Shown here one piece after another: positions 62,654 to 64,000 of a stretch of 64,000 nucleotides of DNA. The translations under genes and the position numbers were made by a program. The notes beneath the pieces were generated by a model. The model was not told the DNA's origin and searched no databases. It worked only from the letters and a program-made list of their open reading frames with translations. This stretch comes from Promicromonospora sukumoe (GTDB taxonomy: Bacteria; Actinomycetota; Actinomycetes; Actinomycetales; Cellulomonadaceae): contig NZ_JACGWV010000001.1 in assembly GCF_014137995.1 (NCBI RefSeq), positions 3,162,001 to 3,226,000 of the forward strand, written 5' to 3'. Position 1 is the stretch's first letter. Each line of letters opens with the position of its first letter.

Positions 62654-63523
62654 ATGGCTACCAGCACAGCAAGGATCCTGGTCTTCGGCGCGACGGGGAA
62701 CGTCGGAGGTGCGCTCGTCAGGCGCCTGGCCGCCGGCGGGGCGGACGTGAGGGTCCGGGCGATGGTCCGTACCCCGCGCTCCGCGGACCTGCCCGACGGC
62801 GTCGAGGTGGTGCGCGGGGACCTGACCGACCTCGACTCCGTCCGGGCCGCGCTCCGCGACGTCGATCGCGTCTTCCTGGTCTGGCCGCTGGGCGGTGGCG
62901 AGCTGACGCGAGCGGTCGTCGACCTGATCACGGCACGCGTCCGGCGCATCGTCTACCTCTCGGCGATCGGGGTCCGGGACGACGGCGCCCCGGCCCCCGA
63001 CCCGATCCTCCAGTTCCACACCGACATCGAGCAGGCCGTCCGCGCCTCCGACGTCGAGTGGACGCTCCTGCGGTCGGGAGGAATGGCGACGAACACCCTC
63101 GGCTGGGCGCAGCAGGTGCGCGAGCGGTCGACAGTCAGCTGGATCTACGGCGACGGCGGCCGGGCGCTCGTGCACGAGGCCGACCTTGCCGAGGTCGCCG
63201 AGATCGCCCTGCTGACCGACCGGCTGGTGGGCGCCGCACCGGAGATCACCGGCCCCTCGGTGCTGACACAGAAGGAGCAGGCACGCGCCATCGGGAGCGC
63301 CATCGGGAGGACGGTGACCTGGGAGGAGCTCCCCACAGAGGAGGTTCGCGAGGTGCTGATCTCTACCGGGTGGTCCGCGGCGACGGCTGACGGAGTCCTT
63401 CAGGCATGGGCGAGCACCATCGACCGTCCCGAGGCTCCGACGCCTGACTTCGCGGCCGTGACCGGCGCGACCGGCCGCACCTTCGAGCAGTGGGCAGCCG
63501 ACCACGCCGAGGACTTTCGCTGA
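62654..63523 (+). CDS. NmrA/SDR-a5-like NAD(P)-binding protein
   Basis: A 289-residue atypical SDR: NAD(P) motif FGATGNVGGAL (11-21), no Tyr-x-x-x-Lys catalytic pair evident, as in NmrA/HSCARG sensors and quinone reductases of the QorB type. GVRDDGAPAPDP and LRSGGMATN are family-typical regions. It may reduce a quinone or act as an NADPH sensor. It is the probable target of the divergent MerR. Leaderless from the 62617-62647 promoter. Confidence 0.9.
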   Translation: MATSTARILVFGATGNVGGALVRRLAAGGADVRVRAMVRTPRSADLPDGVEVVRGDLTDLDSVRAALRDVDRVFLVWPLGGGELTRAVVDLITARVRRIVYLSAIGVRDDGAPAPDPILQFHTDIEQAVRASDVEWTLLRSGGMATNTLGWAQQVRERSTVSWIYGDGGRALVHEADLAEVAEIALLTDRLVGAAPEITGPSVLTQKEQARAIGSAIGRTVTWEELPTEEVREVLISTGWSAATADGVLQAWASTIDRPEAPTPDFAAVTGATGRTFEQWAADHAEDFR

Positions 63524-63548
63524 GGCTCGACGCCGGGCCCGGAGTTGA

Positions 63549-64000
63549 TCACCGCCCCGTCAGGACGAACTTCGTGATCGCCAGCGCCTCCCGCACGTAG
63601 GCGACGGGGATCTCGATCCAGGGTGTGTCCGCGTGCGCGTGGGTGCTGTCGATCCCGGCGTTCTCGGCGATGTTTCCTGCCCGGAACACGTGGTAGTCGT
63701 TCGTGATGAAGGCCGTCGTGTAGTCGGCGTCGAAGTGGGCGTCCAGGAGCCCCTTCGTCAGGACGAAGTTCTCATGGGTGCTCGTCGACCGGTCCTCCCG
63801 GAGGATCCGGTCCTCCGGGACCCCGTGCGCGACCAGATACCGCTCCATCGCGAGCCCTTCGGGGATGGTCTCCCCCGGCCCCTGACCTCCGGAGACGGCG
63901 ACGACGGCGTCCGGGTTCGCGACGGAGTACCCGACGGCCGCGTCCAGCCGAGAGCGGAGCGACGGCGTCACCTCCTCACCCTTCAGCCCGGCCCCGAGCA
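63549..64000 (-). CDS. YdcF/SanA-like DUF218 protein (5' end outside window)
   Basis: A minus-strand frame running off the right edge. It starts inside the family motif LGAGLKGEEVTPSLRSRLD and continues with VSGGQGPGE, EDRSTSTHENFVLTK and ITNDYHVFRA, all typical of the DUF218 fold (YdcF, SanA, ElyC), which acts in the cell envelope. At least 150 residues are visible; the N-terminal part, usually with TM segments, is missing. An internal ATG or GTG at 63971 is not the true start because the conserved motif begins further upstream. Confidence 0.85.
   Translation of the reverse strand, partial: LGAGLKGEEVTPSLRSRLDAAVGYSVANPDAVVAVSGGQGPGETIPEGLAMERYLVAHGVPEDRILREDRSTSTHENFVLTKGLLDAHFDADYTTAFITNDYHVFRAGNIAENAGIDSTHAHADTPWIEIPVAYVREALAITKFVLTGR

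Overview
The window is about 73% GC by eye, gene dense, with many GTG starts and many start codons lying 6-8 bases downstream of a TANNNT-type -10 hexamer (leaderless transcription). Together with an F420-dependent glucose-6-phosphate dehydrogenase, SepH, DUF4193, DUF3093, DUF3159, DUF3710 and an HNH/DUF222 protein, this points to an actinobacterium. The overall feel is Micrococcales (Cellulomonadaceae/Promicromonosporaceae-like), but that family assignment is inference. I see no rRNA, tRNA, CRISPR array, prophage or transposase.

Layout. 1-3.9 kb: 3' end of an arginase-like gene (+), then aconitase (-) behind a perfect 18-bp palindrome, then a secreted SGNH hydrolase. 3.9-15 kb: a housekeeping block whose gene order I recall from Mycobacterium tuberculosis Rv2689c-Rv2701c: TrmA/RlmD-type RNA methyltransferase, KimA-like APC transporter, two TrkA/RCK proteins, DUF3159, OB-fold protein, DUF3710, dUTPase, DUF3093, DUF4193 and inositol monophosphatase, followed by SepH. 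14.9-26.7 kb: thymidine kinase, NPP-type phosphodiesterase, DUF5998, a GNAT/acyl-CoA synthetase fusion, a membrane protein, ParC, a YCII protein with its ECF42-like sigma factor, and a DUF222/HNH protein. 26.9-38.1 kb: accessory and mixed genes: GNAT and macrodomain pair, HAD phosphatase, multicopper oxidase lipoprotein with a membrane partner, a NarL-type two-component system, Fgd, an MFS exporter with LysR, and a two-gene unit of a WXG100-like protein plus a lipoprotein.

38.1-45.3 kb: a leucine/isovalerate degradation (liu-type) cluster: HMG-CoA lyase, biotin-containing and carboxyltransferase subunits of a methylcrotonyl-CoA-type carboxylase, a TetR regulator, an isovaleryl-CoA-type dehydrogenase and an enoyl-CoA hydratase. 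Two matching GGTTAAC-type dyads sit at its divergent promoters and probably bind the TetR protein. 45.4-50.4 kb: SpoU RNA methyltransferase, two tandem paralogous double-GNAT proteins, an XRE regulator and an SDR. 50.4-56.5 kb: a tightly overlapping operon of four PotABCD-type ABC transporter genes plus an adenosine-deaminase-family enzyme, divergent from a LacI regulator with matching operators. 56.5-64 kb: DUF554, SDR, cobalamin-dependent methionine synthase, a MerR/NmrA pair with a textbook 19-bp-spacer promoter, and a 5'-truncated YdcF-like gene.

The structures least explained by ordinary annotation are: (i) a REP-like 23-bp inverted repeat, seen between convergent genes and once inserted in frame in the biotin carboxylase; (ii) a second family of long hairpins with 31-bp arms (two copies at 57.4-57.65 kb, a relative at 45.4 kb); and (iii) the orphan WXG100-like protein with its lipoprotein partner.
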